From Naganishia liquefaciens (lineage: Eukaryota; Basidiomycota; Tremellomycetes; Filobasidiales; Filobasidiaceae): DNA of 64,000 nucleotides. Each line of letters starts with the position of its first letter. Position 1 is the stretch's first letter. Made by a program: the position numbers and the translations under genes. Location of the stretch: contig BLZA01000019.1 of NCBI GenBank assembly GCA_013423385.1, positions 1,227,253 to 1,291,252 of the forward strand, read 5' to 3'. Below the pieces are notes generated by a model. The model saw nothing but the letters and a program-made list of their open reading frames with translations, was not told the DNA's origin and ran no database searches. Positions 12,386 through 26,152 of the stretch are shown in pieces.

Positions 12386-15300
12386 ATGGATCAAGTAGAC
12401 GATCTTCCAGCATTGCTGCACGCAGTCGCATACCCTACTGCCGACTATGCGGCCTATGCGCAAAATGAAGCGACTCTGCAGTCGTCGCTCAAGATTCCTG
12501 GTACGTCCGCGCAGAACGTTCTTGAATTGCCACTTATCAATAGTGGTTCTTTCCTCTGATCCAGGATTCTTCAACAAGCTGCAAGAAATAGCTGCGGACA
12601 GGTCGTTCCCGAAAGAAGTCAGACTGCTAAGCAGTCTCTTGATATCCCGTGAAGCACCCAAGAAATGGCGGGCAAGGACGTATGTTCTCGGTTTGACGTA
12701 CACAATCATGTCGAAGCTGATGCCGGCCATTGTAGGATGATCCCTGATGAGCTCAAGCCCGATATGAGGCAGAGGTTTTTCTTGTTTTTTGAGGAGGAAG
12801 ATTTGCAGGTGCGGAAATATGACGTATCACTAATCCGTTCGGTCTCCTTACCATTGTTGTCTGGATACAGATTGCCAGATCGCAGCTGCAGTTGCTAGTC
12901 CTCATTGCTAGGCAGGAGTACCCGAAGATCTGGTAGGGTGCTTCCTTACAAGTTCATGACGTACGGGAAACTGATGCTTGATCATATAGGCCATCTTTGC
13001 TTCAGGATCTCCTAGGACCGCTGCAACAGTCATTCTCCTACATTAGCTCCCACAGCGGACCCCAAGCGGAGAGCGTCAGGTCGCAGAACCCGCGGGAATG
13101 GAAAAAGCAGAAGACCATCTTGCTCAACTCGTTCTGGACTTGGAATGCGTTCGTCAAGGAATGGCGGAGCGTCAAGGTTCCCGTTGGAACAAAGCTGATG
13201 ACGGATGTGAGTATCAGCTGCGGTATGCGAGGCTGCTCACTCAGCAATTCAATCAAATGGGCAGTTTGTCAAGGATTTGCGTGGACCAATGCTTGAATAC
13301 CTGGAAGCATTGATGAGCCGGGAGCCGGTACTGGAAGATTGGGAAATTATGGAAAGCGCTCGATATGCTTTCAAGTACGTGCAGCTTCGGCTCGAGGTCA
13401 TATCAAGCCTTACCAAATGCTTCATCTGGTAGAATTTCTGCCAGACTCGTCGATTGGGAGTTCAGCCGTCCGGGCAAGGGCAGGGTAGACCCGGATCCAT
13501 CACGGGTGCGTCTCAAGCCTTCCTTCTATCACATTTCTAATTTGCCGGCATCTTGAATTTGAATCAGGCCAACACCTTCATATCAAACACTCTGAGATAC
13601 CTCTCCCGGCTGCAGGAGATCCGTCTGCAGCTCTTGTCATCGCCAATGTATGCCGGTCCGTCGAATTCGAACAATGTGCCTGTTGATGCTTCGAGAACCC
13701 TCAAGTCTTTGACCAAGTTCATTCGTGCCATCGGTAAATTTTACGAGAACATGATGCATATCGATCCGAAAGCATTTGCTGCTATTGATGGCACCGTGAA
13801 CGCCGTGGGCTGGTGGTGGGGAGAAGTTGCAACAGCCGTTCAGAGGGGAGAGATGCCGCAAGATGGTAGGCGAAGACAATTTTGCAAAGCCAACTAGTCG
13901 GGCGTTACTGATCCATGACTCGGCCTTTCAGATGATGAGACCGCGCTTTACCCGAAACGATTCATGCTGCTCGGTCTAGTGCTTTTCAAAAATATTTTGC
14001 CCGTCCTCTCAACCGATCACAAGCACAGTAAGTCGAGCCAACTCCAACGGCGATGGCATCATGTGGCGCACAATGGCATGACTGACACGACATTCAAAGT
14101 CTTTACCGACAACTTCGTTTCTGAAGCGTTCCACCTGATTGTCGACAAGCTGTTGCCTCTAAACACTCAGGATTGGCAATCATGGCAGGATGATCCGGAG
14201 GAATGGTTCGTGACACAGATGGATGTCGGCTTGGCCTGGTCATACGAGTTCAGGGTAAGCTTTCGAGGCATGACATTCTCTTGTGTCTCAACATGCTTCA
14301 TCACAGCCATGTGCGGAAAGGCTTCTGATGGGCTTGACGTCTGCGGCACGGGATAGGAATGTCATAGAACCGCTGATCCTACAGAAGCTTCAAGCAAGCA
14401 TAGGTCGGTAATAAGACGACGCTTGCGACTTCTAGAAAATCTTACCTCTGTACCTCATAGCGCATCCGGCCACTGACATGGACAGCCGAATACGTCAAGA
14501 TGCGGTGCTCAACGCCACAGGCAGAATGGCCCGAGCATTGGCGAATCAGGTCAAACTAGATCAAATCCTGCCTTTTCTTTCGACCGCTCTCACTTCTAAT
14601 GCTCCAGAGTGAGTGCCTGCCTAGCTTGAAAGCGCGATCCTAATTGCTGATCAACCAACTGACAGGGATCGGATAATGAAGTACCGTATAGCATGCTTCA
14701 TCGGTCTTTGGGTATCCGCGGACGAAGACTCAGCCTTATTACCTATCATTTGGAATGCTCTCACGCATCTCCTCGGGGATAGAGGAGAGGGCTCTGATAT
14801 CGCTGTCCGATTAGCAGCAGCAACAGCCATCAAACAAAGCGTGGACGTACGTCAGAAGACAGCCATAGCAAGCACAGAGCGAGTGACTGACATTCAACAG
14901 CTTTGGGAACTCGATATTGCTTATTTCGAGCCGTATCTTAGCCAGATCATGAGCAACATGTACGTACCTGTACTGAGCGGGTACACGAATCCTGACTGAA
15001 TAAACGATAGGCTTCAGCTAGTCTCGGAGGCTGAGACGCTGCCAGCCAAAAGGCAGGTCCTAGAAGCCGTCAGTGTCATTATCGAACGGATCGGAATCAA
15101 GGTGAGGCTATCTTGCGGTATATCCCTGGTCGCCACTTACACAATTTGCCAGACTTTGCCTTACTTGTCGATTCTGAGCGAGGCTATACCAGTGCTCTGT
15201 AAGTAGATTTTGGGAAGAGAAGTCGGGGATGCACATTTCATCGTCATTCTCATTAGGGCAAGGCTCTGGTGGACTGGACGGAGAATGGCTATTCAAGGCA

Positions 15301-16766
15301 TCACTAGTCTTGTTGACAACGAAGCTCGTCGCGGTAAGTCCTTTCTAGCATAGCGGAAATCGTTATCAGCGTACTTAAATGCCTCAAGGCGATCGGTCCC
15401 GCAACCAGCGAAATCCTGCCCCTAGTTGTTCCACTAATCGAGGAAAGTCTCTCATCACCTGCAAAAGAATATTTCGAGGCCGATGGCTTGATCTTGTAAG
15501 CTTTTTTTCCCTGCATGAGCCAGAAATTCGTGATTGACGCGGTCCTTTACGATTATTCTTAGATGGTCAACCACTCTGCGTCATGTCGCCAATCTGAACT
15601 CTACGGGCGGCGCCGGTCTTCTCAAGCTTTATCCAGGTCTGCTCACAATGCTGGGTCAAGATATGGACAACCTGCAACAGAGCTTACAGCTCGTCGATTC
15701 TTACATGCTACTGGATGGACAAAGTATTGTTCAGGTCAGTCTCGCCCTCATGCTTCTACCTGGACGAATCATCAAAGCTCATTTCTGCACACAGACTGTC
15801 GGTGAAGCATCTTGTGACGCGTTTGCTGCAGCTCTGCGCGCTGCCGACAAGAACAACGTCAAGATGGTACTCGAGTCCCTGACCACGCTTATCCGCTTGA
15901 CTTCTTCGGCATATTGGGCGCCGAGACTAGCACAAAACGGTGTTTTTCAAGCTCTGTGTGATGGTCTCGATGACGAAAAGGCCTCAGGTACCGTACTAGC
16001 AGCGCAATTGGTTACTCTTTGTAGAGTGATCATGGTCGACCCATCCGCATTCTATCAATGCGTCAAGCACATCGCGTCAACAAAGGGCTTATCAGAGACA
16101 CGGCAACTGGAAACGACCTTGGATGCAATGTGGAGATCTTTCGATTACGTTGGAGTGTCTTACGATCGCAAGCTCATTGCATTGGCATTCGCGAATCTTC
16201 TGACTCTGGTAAGCATACGCTTTGTAGCATGGCCTTACCGCCCGAAGGCTCATGGATCTGACTGTTTTGCAGGGCAATCCACAAATATATGATAGGCTCG
16301 ATGGAGAATTTGGTAAGATCCACATGAAATCACCTCCAACGCATCTTTACTTACTTTCCTGTCAGTCAACGTCTGGCTCGATACTTTGGGAGAAATCAAG
16401 GAGTCTGCCCAGGCTGGTCCTTCGGGAACAGAGTAAGTCTTGCCTCTGCGGTCACGAGCAAAGCTCATATTGCGACCCTCAGAATCTTGCACCACTGGAA
16501 AGATGATCATCCTTTAGCCAATGCCGAACTTACAGGTAAGATAAATGATCATCTCGCAACAATTCTCCGTACTCATGTGGTCTCCGCCAGGCACGGAGGA
16601 ACTCAAGAGAAAGGAAGCGTTCGAGAGCGCGGACCCCGTCTATGCGGCGTTGCTCACCGACTTCGTGCGCGAGCGTCTATCGCAAGCACAGCATATGGGA
16701 ATGGGCCCATACTGGGCAAAGCTGGACGCCGACGTTCAGCGACAGCTGGAAAAGCTGATGAGCTGA
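12386..16766 (+). CDS. KAP120: Importin-beta family karyopherin, Kap120/importin-11 type
   Basis: Nuclear transport receptor built of HEAT repeats. The gene is broken by many short introns (roughly twenty exons); the first are 12386-12500, 12565-12679 and 12736-12808. The N-terminal reading LHAVAYPTADYAAYAQNEA then FFNKLQEIAADRSFPKEVR, LLISREAPKKWRART and IPDELKPDMRQRF corresponds to the importin N-terminal domain with the Kap120/IPO11-like KxWR position. LQLLVLIARQEYPKIWPSLL follows. Helical repeat material with no other domain fills the middle. The end reads DPVYAALLTDFVRERL ... MGPYWAKLDADVQRQL. I did not close every intron; most junctions tested are GT-AG and phase-consistent. Karyopherin is secure, the Kap120 assignment less so. 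Confidence 0.8.
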
Positions 16767-16860
16767 TTGCAACAATACCCATTGGCAGGTACTTTAGGTA
16801 TATACCCACAGCATATTCTATCGCATAGGCGCCACGTCGGCCGGATAACGTTACCCTATT

Positions 16861-17795
16861 TTATGCACCTGCAAGTCGCCATTTCCACAATTGAATACCA
16901 TCATAGTCTTGCTTTGCATCGCGATCCCAGGACCAACCAGACTTGAGAAGGCATTTATCGACTCTGCTTGGCGATATCCGCTTGAGCACGAACCCATGTG
17001 CTTTTGCCGCTTCCAAGGCGTCATTCACGAGCCTTGGATCTCGATTCTCTAATGCTACGTATACCGGAGGGTACGAAAGACCGTCGGATATATCCTTTTC
17101 ATTGCGCTTTGCTTGCTTCGCGTATGCTGCGAGTATCGAAAGTCCTCGCAGGGACTTGATCAGCGGATCCACGAGATCGGCGTGGTATATGGTATCCGTG
17201 GTGACGATGCTATCCCACGGCTGCGTCCATTCTGCGAGGGTGTCATGTGACGTTGCCTGATCGTCGAGCGGACCTGTTTCTGTTGAAGTCACATCTGAGG
17301 GAAATGCACACCAATCCAGATCACGCGCAGTGATACTTCCCCTTGCAAAGCGCGCCGAGTTTCTTTCGATATTCGGCCGAAGGACTTGCGATAATGGGGG
17401 TTCGATATCCGTTGTTGTGACGTCGTAACCCATGGCAGCTAGAACAATTCTGTGAAACCGTCGTGGTGCGGTAAGCTATGAAGAAAATGCCAATTGGCAT
17501 AAACTCACGCGAGGTATCCCACGCCTCCGCCTAGCTCTATCACTTGTTTCGACGACTGTCCCTCATCTATATATCCCAGACTCTCGGCAAGGTAAGCCGC
17601 CATGAGCTGTGCTCCGAGCCATAGCGTCGTTCCTGTTGTTCCCGTACCGGTGTTTTCTGAACATGCTGCAGACCGTTGTTGCAACTCGACAGGATGAATA
17701 AGGCTCGCATGGGTGCTGACCTGCCTCGGTAAGGGATGGGCGAGGTAGTCGAGGTGTTTCGTGAGAGATGCCGGGAGGGATGTGGAGTCCGACAT
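16861..17795 (-). CDS. METTL21-type protein lysine methyltransferase
   Basis: S-adenosylmethionine-dependent seven-beta-strand methyltransferase, 291 residues from exons 17795-17509 and 17449-16861 on the minus strand. Splicing restores motif I (KQVIELGGGVGYLA then IVLAAMGYDVTTTDIE), an aromatic ATLW-type pocket segment (TTLWLGAQLMAAYLAESLG), and the post-II block WDSIVTTDTIYHADLVDPL, where DTIYH sits where METTL21 enzymes have the D/E-x-x-Y/F motif. PPVYVALENRDPRLV follows. The family methylates lysines of elongation factors, chaperones or ribosomal proteins; the substrate here cannot be read from sequence. It is divergent from the thioesterase gene. Confidence 0.82.
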
Positions 17796-17987
17796 AAGGG
17801 CGATGAGCGGCTATGGGAAGAGAAGATGCTCATGTCGAAATACTGAAATTATGGAATTCGGTGATGAAACAGTGCGCGGAAGCAAAAGAGTGATCGCTAT
17901 TCCCTCTGAGACATTCATCCCATTGCCCAGATCGACAAGGCGAGGACGATTGAGCTCGGTCCTTCCGCGATATCCAGCAAAGCAGCC
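17796..17987. promoter_or_regulatory. Divergent promoter, methyltransferase/thioesterase
   Basis: The gap of 192 bp between two opposite starts must contain both promoters. No TATA box or clear palindrome was found. Confidence 0.4.
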
Positions 17988-19217
17988 ATGTACCTCAGCT
18001 TGGCCGGAGCGATACTCTGCCTCTCCCTCTCGGCCATTCGCTCCTCGGCCGTCCCGGTATCCGCAATCTCGCAGGGCCCACAACGCATCTTCCCGACACC
18101 TGCAACGCATCGACCTCTCGTCATCTGGCATGGACTTGGTGATACGGCAAACGGCGAGGGCATCGCGGGCCTCATGAGGGACATGAAGGAGATGTATCCG
18201 GGTATTTTCATCCATAGTGTACAGTATCCGGGTTCTGGATCCATCGATGACGAGCGAAAGGCCGGCTTCTATGGGAATGCATCGATGCAAGTGGACGAGG
18301 TGGCGGAAACGATCAGGGACATTCCGGAGCTGGCCGATGGGTTTGATGGGATCGGCTTCTCCCAAGGCGGCCTCTTTATGCGGGATTATGTGCAGCGGCA
18401 CAACGAACCAAGGGTTCGGAATTTGTTGACCGTAAGCTTAGCTTCTTGAGCTGTAGATCTGCGCTGAGGTCTGAGTTGGTATAGTTTGGAAGTCCTCATA
18501 TGGGAATAGCTCGACTTATTCCTTGCCGCTCTTCGTTCGATCTGCTGTGTATCATCGCGAAGCAGACGGCTCAGAAAGGAGTCTACACTGAATGGGCTCA
18601 AAACAACCTGATTCAGGCGAGTGCAGATCGACGTTAAAGAGCGTTCATGACTGACGGACTTTGGCAAGCTCAGGCTTCCTATTTTCGTGATCATGACAGG
18701 CTTGATGCATTCCACAAGATGAACAAGTAAGCGACAGGATATGCAGCTGGTCTCTACCGGGATTAATGCCGATATTCGCCTCGCGAAGATACCTTACTCG
18801 ACTGAACGGAGAGCTCGAAGCACAGCCTCGGGCAGCAAGGAATATCGCAAGTCTGGATAACCTAGTCCTGATAAATTTTGAGCAGGATCGTGAGCGCTAC
18901 TCTGGAGTCAGCCTCTTGAATTAATGTGCTGATTCGGCCATTTTTCCATAGAAACCATTTACCCCAAGGAGTCGGCTGTATTTGGCTCCCTTGTGCCTTC
19001 GGCAGTGAATTCGTCGAATCCGGTGATTCCCATGACAGAGAATCCGTTCCTATGGAAGCACGACCGTATCGGCCTGCGCAAATTGGCAAAGAAGGGCGGA
19101 CTACAGTATGGCACGCCGGATGAATCTTGTCCTGGCGCGCACATGGATCTTGACTGGGGAGACGAGGAAGGATGTGGGCAGCGACTTGTCCGGCGCTGGA
19201 TTGGTTGGTCAATGTGA
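17988..19217 (+). CDS. PPT1: Palmitoyl-protein thioesterase (PPT1 family)
   Basis: Lysosomal/vacuolar alpha/beta hydrolase that removes fatty acids from cysteines of proteins. It starts with a hydrophobic signal peptide (MYLSLAGAILCLSLSAIRSS). The core reads PLVIWHGLGDTANGEGI, then HSVQYPGSGSIDDERKAGFYG, and the nucleophile elbow GIGFSQGGLFMRDYV (Ser in G-x-S-x-G). After an intron at 18432 the chain continues FGSPHMGI, as in PPT1. DSASYFRDH-type helices, DNLVLINFEQD, ETIYPKESAVFGS and the C-terminal LKKLAKKGGL / CPGAHMDLDW with the catalytic His follow. At least five exons; internal junctions after 18720 were only partly resolved. A glycosylation site (NAS) is present. Confidence 0.9.
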
Positions 19218-19489
19218 GCCGCGGATAAGAGGGGTACTGTTGGCTAGTAGAGATTCGGGAATTCTCATGTAGCGCTTCCGTGTACGATGGATGTACTCTT
19301 GATGCGTAAGAAGCATCACATGCTGCTCGATGGAAGCAACTGATAGAAATAACTGAAGAGACCCGTGGTGCGTCTTGTAGTGCAAGAAGCCATGCGACGT
19401 TACCGAGAATGGGGTCGAGTTCGCCAGCTGGTTCGCCACCTTGATGATGATTACGTGTCGGGGCCCGATCGCTGTCTCACTTCAAGCAG

Positions 19490-21422
19490 ATGTGCGAGGA
19501 TGGCCATTCGACTGGTCCGTCGACTCCTTTTGTAGCACCACACTCGGACGGCCTACAGATACCCACGGTCATGGTCTCTCCTGATGCAGCACTCAAGGAG
19601 AATGATCTTCCCCTCGATATTGACATTTGGACCGAAGTCTTGGATCAGCTCGATGCTCCCGATATCTCGCGGCTCTCGCGATCCTCCAAAAAGGCTGCTG
19701 CGCTTGTGAGTCACTTCCCATGGGTTATGGACCTGCGCTGATACCATAAAACAAAGGTGAATGCTTTGGGATGGCCTTCCCTCGCGCAGCGGTACCGCAT
19801 GCATCATGTCACTGTCGATCTTTCAGATGAAGAAACCCCAAAAATGAGCGTTCTCAAACACAATTTTCATGTCGCCAAATCCCTGCACGAAAGAAGGATG
19901 TTAGCAAAGCAAGTTGGTCAAAACTGGGATAAAGGGTATGGCTATTTAATGCTGCGGCGCTACAAGCGCTGACCAGTTCAACAGGTACATTCCGAAGATC
20001 CGCATCTCTAAAGAGCGCATACTCGTCGCCGCCGGTCCGAAACTGATCGGGTACAGTCTTCAGCCACATCGGTATCCGCACGAAGAGATCGCTCGTCGCA
20101 TTGTAACAGCGGAAACAACTGTCTGGACACCGCAAATTGATAGCTTACAGCACCGGTCAATACATCAGAATGCTTATACCGATCTACGACGACGTAATTC
20201 TCATATGAATGGGCGGCGGACGACAGCGTATTCGCCCTTGGAGGATATCACGGGGTTCTGCGAGCTTCCGGACGGACAAGTCGTCACTGGAAATGTCGGC
20301 GGTGTCCTGCAGCGGCAGAGATTTTCCCTCGATGCTCAAACAAGCGGGGAGACACAGCTTGCACAGAGCACGGCGCTATATCCGTCACCTTCAATGCAAC
20401 AAATTGTTGAAGTTTCTGGCGCGCTTTCCGGAACATCATCTCTCGTTTTATCGGCAACGAAAGACGGCAGAGCATCGCTTCTTCGAGCAGAAGCTCCCTG
20501 GATCCAGCCTAGCATTATCGACACTCATACCCGGCTTTGGACTGCCCATTTATCGATAGCGTCGCAGCCGTACGCAGCCTTTGGTGGCTCGGGTGGATCG
20601 TCTCAAGCCCTTCAAATATACCCCGTTACGCCGACCGGCATCCTTGTCCCTGAGAAAGTGCAAACGCCTTTTCTTGGCAGCAAGCATGCCCGGTCAGCTG
20701 TTTATGGCCTCGCGACACCGCCTAAAGACATGTCGATGCCGTATAGCAATAACCCTTCCTCCGTGCTGCTCTCCGCCTGGTATGACTCGCATGCCCGACT
20801 ATATGACTTACGCGTCTCGGAAATGGCGAGCCGACGACCAGTGATGGAAATGCAGGATCCCTGGAGTCACGAGGCTCTCTACTGCTGCGATTTCACGGGA
20901 AACGGACACATTGTTGCGGGAGCGGCGAGACACGGCATGCTGCATATCTGGGATCCACGTTTGATCCGATCTCCAGAAAGGTCATCCGCAACAAGGTCAG
21001 CGAATGTTCGTCAAGATATACAACCTGATGCCGTATTCGCTTCGCATCGAGGTGGATGGACTGTCTATACTCCGGGTCAGCCGAATAGTCCCGTTTACGA
21101 CGTCAAAGCTGAAGGGGGACGAATATGGGGCGTGACCAACAAACGGACCTTCGTTCTTTCGTTCGACACTCAAGGCGCCGCGGCCGATGCGGTCGATGCC
21201 AAGAGATGGGACATTGTGTCCGAAAATATGACCCCTCGGCATACAGTTCATACCGATCAACGTACCGGCGGCAGGTCAAGCGCGAAGGGTAGCGAGGAAG
21301 CGCGGGATTATGCAACGTGCTACGAGCATGGTGATCCTCTTCTGCGACCTTTCTATAGTTTGGGTGCCGATCGGGACCGCGGCGGCACGCAAAGTCGTAG
21401 AGCGATGTCAAATTGGTCATGA
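19490..21422 (+). CDS. F-box protein with WD40-like C-terminal region
   Basis: Probable substrate adaptor of an SCF ubiquitin ligase. Exons: 19490-19705, 19757-19935, 19985-21422 (610 residues). The F-box is LPLDIDIWTEVLDQLDAPDI followed by SRLSRSSKKAAAL. The large last exon reads as degenerate beta-propeller repeats: ILVAAGPKLIGYSL, ITGFCELPDGQVVTGNVGG, SSVLLSAWYDSHARLYDLRV, LYCCDFTGNGHIVAGAARHG and MLHIWDPRL, each with the hydrophobic/Asp pattern of WD40 blades. Phases close across both introns (phase 0 then phase 2). Which protein it recruits cannot be told. Confidence 0.78.
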
Positions 21423-24400
21423 ACAGTCAAGTTCCTGTGTAGGGGCTAGGCTCATATCAGCCATAACTCAGGGACGTCTCTGATGATACATCGGTGAAGC
21501 GAACCTCTCACTGAATCTCATCGCCACCAATCACGTCTCTGCCCTCTTGCATCAATCAGCATCCTTCCGCCAATGATGGCTTAGTGACAACAGTGCGCTG
21601 GCTCGGCCTAACAACATATTCGTCTACTCTGGGGTGATGTAGCGATGATATTTCGAGAATTGCCCAGATCGATAGAATTCATACGACATTTACACCCAGA
21701 CTCCCAAACTGCTGACCCGTGCGCGTGATAAACATCTGCGAATTCGTAATTCTGGCTCTAACATCTTGACGTGAGTCATGAATGCCACGATAGGACTTGT
21801 CAGGCTTAGATGGAGACAATCAGAGTTGCAAAGACCTTGTGGTCATGCTGATCGCAATTCCAAGCCCGAGTGACGATGACCTGGCTAGGCTTGTGATCTC
21901 TGACGATGTTATCGACGTATACAGCTAATCCGGATGTCAAGGTATTTGGCGTTCCTCCTTTCGAGGCGAGCAGGGGGTTTTGACCTCTGTGATTGATTGT
22001 ATGGCGGCACACAGACTGGTCTATCAAATGCGGAATCAAGAGATTCGTCGGTCCTGTCATTTGCCTCAGCTTGTCGCCCTCTCCTTTCTGCGCAACAATC
22101 GCTAGCTTTGGCGGTATTCTGAAGGGACTACCAAATTCAAGCTAGGTGGAACCTGGAACCTGGTGCTTTTTGTTGAAATGAATGGCCCGGCGATGTCGGA
22201 CGGATGAAGACAAAAATATTGAGGATTTCACCGCATTAATTCATGAACCGGCGGGACCACACTCGTTCCGTCGTTATGTTACGCCCCGAACTCCCGAGCG
22301 ATGAAGAGGTCCGTTGAGCACTCGACCTGCCAAGAGACCGACATCAGTCTTCTGAAGTGCCGGTTTGACAAAGGAACCAGTCTATCACAATGCGTTAGCA
22401 AAATTGAGGACTTCCAGGGGTCATATGAAGCCGACCAATGGATGATGGAATGCTGATCAGAGACGATGTACAGTATCAGACACTGAATCAGATTTGACCC
22501 TGGCAGTTCAGCATGATGCTTATTGGATCATTCATCGTCGGAAACGTGGCTTGCGCATAATGGATGCATCTTCGGCAAGACTTAAGGTCTTGGTGAGTTT
22601 TTGAGCGACGACTGCCCCAAACATTCACTGACTTGGTGGCGAAAGTTTGAAAGCGACCATAGACTTTACTTGGACAAGTCTTCGAACAATAGTAAAGGAT
22701 CTTACAGATGAATATAGTTCTGCCAACTATATATCTTAGATCAACTCAACTTGTCAAAATGATGCCTGACATTCGAAGGATTTTGAGGGGGCTAAAGTGA
22801 ACTAAGTGCTCTGACTGTCTACCAGTAGTGCTATAATACGCGTTCAAAAGCGCATTGAGGGAGGAATATTTGCGATGACGAAACGTAATGACGGTCTTAG
22901 AATGGCTACGATGGACTCGAGAGATTCCCGGTAGGAAAAGACCACCTTGCAAAATTTTTCCAGGTATCAAATACTTGTTGTTACGCATGGACTGATTAGG
23001 CAAAAGTTTATGTAGCTATCTGCGGCAAATGCTTGTGTTGTGTGTTGCGCCGCCAGCCATACACGGCTCTCACGAGGCTCAGTGTGGAGATGCAATTCCA
23101 GGTTCGCTCGGATGTGTCTAAGACATGTCGCAGGATAATTTCATGCTTGCAAGAGACCAGTATTTTGGGACATTAGCATTCATGACAGCGACCCATTCCG
23201 TAGCCCAAGCTTCGCCCAGGTCACAGTTATTCAAGCTCTAGCGCTTTCTAAAACGCTCTTTGGCCCAAACTCTGGAGCACAAACTCATCCATCATAAATG
23301 TGTACCGTACACTATCAGCGAACGGGCGAGAGAAACGCTTCCACTTGCCTGTACATTGATCGTCATTTCCTTTTGTTGCTGTAAAATTTCTCTTGCCAGT
23401 CACTCGCTGGACCATCGAGTATCGAGATATCTCTTGTGAAATGAATCGCTATTTTACTCGGGAAAATGGACACCGCGATTGAATGTGTTGCGTGGTTTCA
23501 CTGATGGTTTTTAGTCCCCTTTTTCTCATTTTTGAAATGGTTACATATTTGCGACCCACTTCCCTCAAGAAGCGACAATGATGGTGACAAGACACATAAA
23601 GTTCAGGAGACGCCATCGAAGTTGATGGGGCAATCTTCTTTACATCTCATTTTACATCAAGATGGTGGACACATTACACGAAAGCTACAATTTGACCAGG
23701 CTGAGTCATTGACAGAAGAAACGACAGTAACGATGACACTGCCATTACATTTTGGATTTACAATCGATGGACTCTCGCGTCATCAAGCTGTGAGACGCCG
23801 AACATTGACGAGAGACGGGAGCACTCATTTTCCTACACTCTTGAGTAAGCGCTGCTTTTTGACGGGGCCTTTCTTTGAGACTGCGAGCCTTATACTTTCG
23901 CATTGTCATATACAAAAATGCATGAATAATCTGGCTATGAGTTCGAAGATCTGATACTTCGGCAGCGAGACATCAGCATGCGATAGACAAAAGACAATGT
24001 TCAAAGAATCAATACAGACACAAGTTTTCTAATGCTCTTGATTGCTTGTTACAATGACCAGTCTACTACCGATACGACTGATCATACATCTTTCCAGAGA
24101 TCTTTACTTCGGGAGAAACGGCTTCTGATACTAAGCAAGATGAACCCCGTAAAGCCAAAATTGTGAAGCCAAGGTCGACTATTGAATGCCTTGGCTTGAC
24201 AGGTGAGTAGGGTACAAGGCCACCAGATAAGTTCATGTATATGCTAACCTGCGGAGAAGTTTGTTCGAGCTAAGCGCGATTGCGCTAATCCCAAAATAGT
24301 TTTCCCAACAAAAATCCCCTAAAGCCAGGCAAAAAACAGCGAAGCGGTGAAATGGGAATCGCTGGGCGGTACCGCATTTGCATCTTGCAATGGATCTATG

Positions 24401-25757
24401 ACATCTCTGGGGAATACAGATGCATCTGCTTCTTTACAAAACTCTATACGAACGAACATGAAGAGTTTCAATTCTGTGTGACCTCATCTTGAATTGTCAT
24501 CTTTTTGTGACTGACAGCTTGCAAAGTTCTAAATTTGAACCCCACACGGTCATTTCTTTTGTCATCTCGTCTGTCAACTGCTCGATAGTCGAAGTGTACT
24601 TCACATAGGAAGAGCGGTCCCGAACTTGACGGCCAAAGCAAATCTTTAGGCCCAGTCGGAGCGCTGTCAAGGCCAATCCAAGATAACATGGTTCTGAGCA
24701 TTGTCATCTATCTGAGCTGGGTATTTGGTTTTCGTGTAGGGATCTCAGCGCGATGCCATTTCGGTTGAAATCTCGGAGATGGCAGTCAATATGACAGGCT
24801 GAAATGACTGATATTTGGAATCCTCTATATGTTCGTTCGCCCACCACGTCCAATCCCGAGGCAGTCGACTTTTTTTTGGACTTTAGAGGTGAGCATATAG
24901 CTCAAACCTCAGCTCACAAGCACATGTTCGATGAAAGAATCTTGTGTCGTAATTTTCAGGCATGCATTAGGAAGATTCTCCATGTTAACGAAACCATCAT
25001 GGAATGCGGGAATTCGAGTATCGCGGGTAAAAGGGTTTTGAAATCAATTCATCTCCGCTTGCATTCTCTGCCTGTCATCTTTGCCTGTCATTCCCACTGT
25101 CGTATCCGAGCTCACAAGGAGAATGAAGTCGCGCTGAAATCCCAGCCAAGAAATCAACAGAGTTCAGATAAATGACATCGGCAAATGACCACATCAACTA
25201 AATTTGTTTTATCACCTTTCCGTTCGGATTTAGAGCAGTCGCTGTAGCCGCCATTATCGAAATTGATTTCCCTATGCCACGCTCAGATACAAACAATCAG
25301 ACGAGATAGCTGACGAGATGACACCATGGGGATCTGATTTTCTTATCCATTCACTCAGTCAAGCTGTCATCTAAAGGAGATGGCAATCCGAGGCGATGGT
25401 CGCAAGAGAGAAGAACAACTGAAGACCCTTAATGATACGTAAAAAGACCGATCTCAGGATGTGTTTGCATTTCATGTAGCCCAAATTGAAACGACATGAT
25501 ATGATTCGAGACGAGTATGCTGGGAATGTGACATCTCCAGTAACAAGCATTTATGATCGCTGCATCGATTTTTTTGCTGATCTTTACACCGGCTTGGACC
25601 TATGTAATCGTGTTGTCTCGACGAACACAGAAAGTCGTAGCAGACGATTGTTGACGGAAGATGATACAGATGACTGATTTACTTCGACCGCTCATTAGGG
25701 AAAATCCGCATGCGACCAAAAGTGAAGGATAGAGCTGACTCGAGACTGGCTTGTATC
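21423..25757. other. 4.3 kb gene desert left of the retrotransposon
   Basis: No frame here shows a recognisable domain, and the longest plus-strand frame (23532-23954, 140 residues) has no family features. Base composition is more A/T-rich than the gene block to the left, and phrases such as TGACAG and TCGAGA recur without periodicity. I see no tRNA, rRNA or intact transposon. It may be old transposon debris or lineage-specific DNA; a search of the genome for repeats would decide. Confidence 0.5.
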
Positions 25758-25871
25758 TAGTCGCATAGAGTGTCTTCGGCCTTGTCGAATGCTCCCACCC
25801 ACTTTGGCTTTAGCGCTTTCATTACTAAAGAGACGGCTTGCTTCTCGGCCGGAAACTTGCTAGCCAATGAA

Positions 25872-25876
25872 GCAGC
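25872..25876. repeat. Target site duplication, left copy (GCAGC)
   Basis: Five bases directly before the left LTR, repeated at 30573-30577 directly after the right LTR. Five-base duplications are normal for Ty1/copia integrases. Confidence 0.9.
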
Positions 25877-26152
25877 TGTCGGGAATCAACGACTTTGAAC
25901 ACCACGTCACTTTTAAAGGACACGTAAATTCTTTGCGCCTCAATCGCGCTTCTGGTGAATGGTTTGTCAATATGTCATCTCACTGTGCTCGATTCATCTT
26001 GCAGCAATATATAAACTCTTCTTATTTAGTTTCCCACTTTGTACGAACACCTAAAAGATCAGACATTTCTACTCTGATTCTTTTAGGTGAGTTCTTCATT
26101 AACTAGGAGTGACCTTTAATATTCATTAGACATTTCTACTCTGATTCTTTTA
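25877..26152 (+). repeat. Left LTR (276 bp, TG...TA)
   Basis: Starts TGTCGGGAATC and ends TGATTCTTTTA. It contains TATATAAA at 26008-26015, a likely promoter TATA box. The 25 bp at 26061-26085 (AGACATTTCTACTCTG then ATTCTTTTA) are repeated at 26128-26152, the LTR end. GTGAGT at 26087 makes the interval to the second TTTTAG look like a 67-nt intron. The right LTR is the same length and sequence. Confidence 0.95.
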
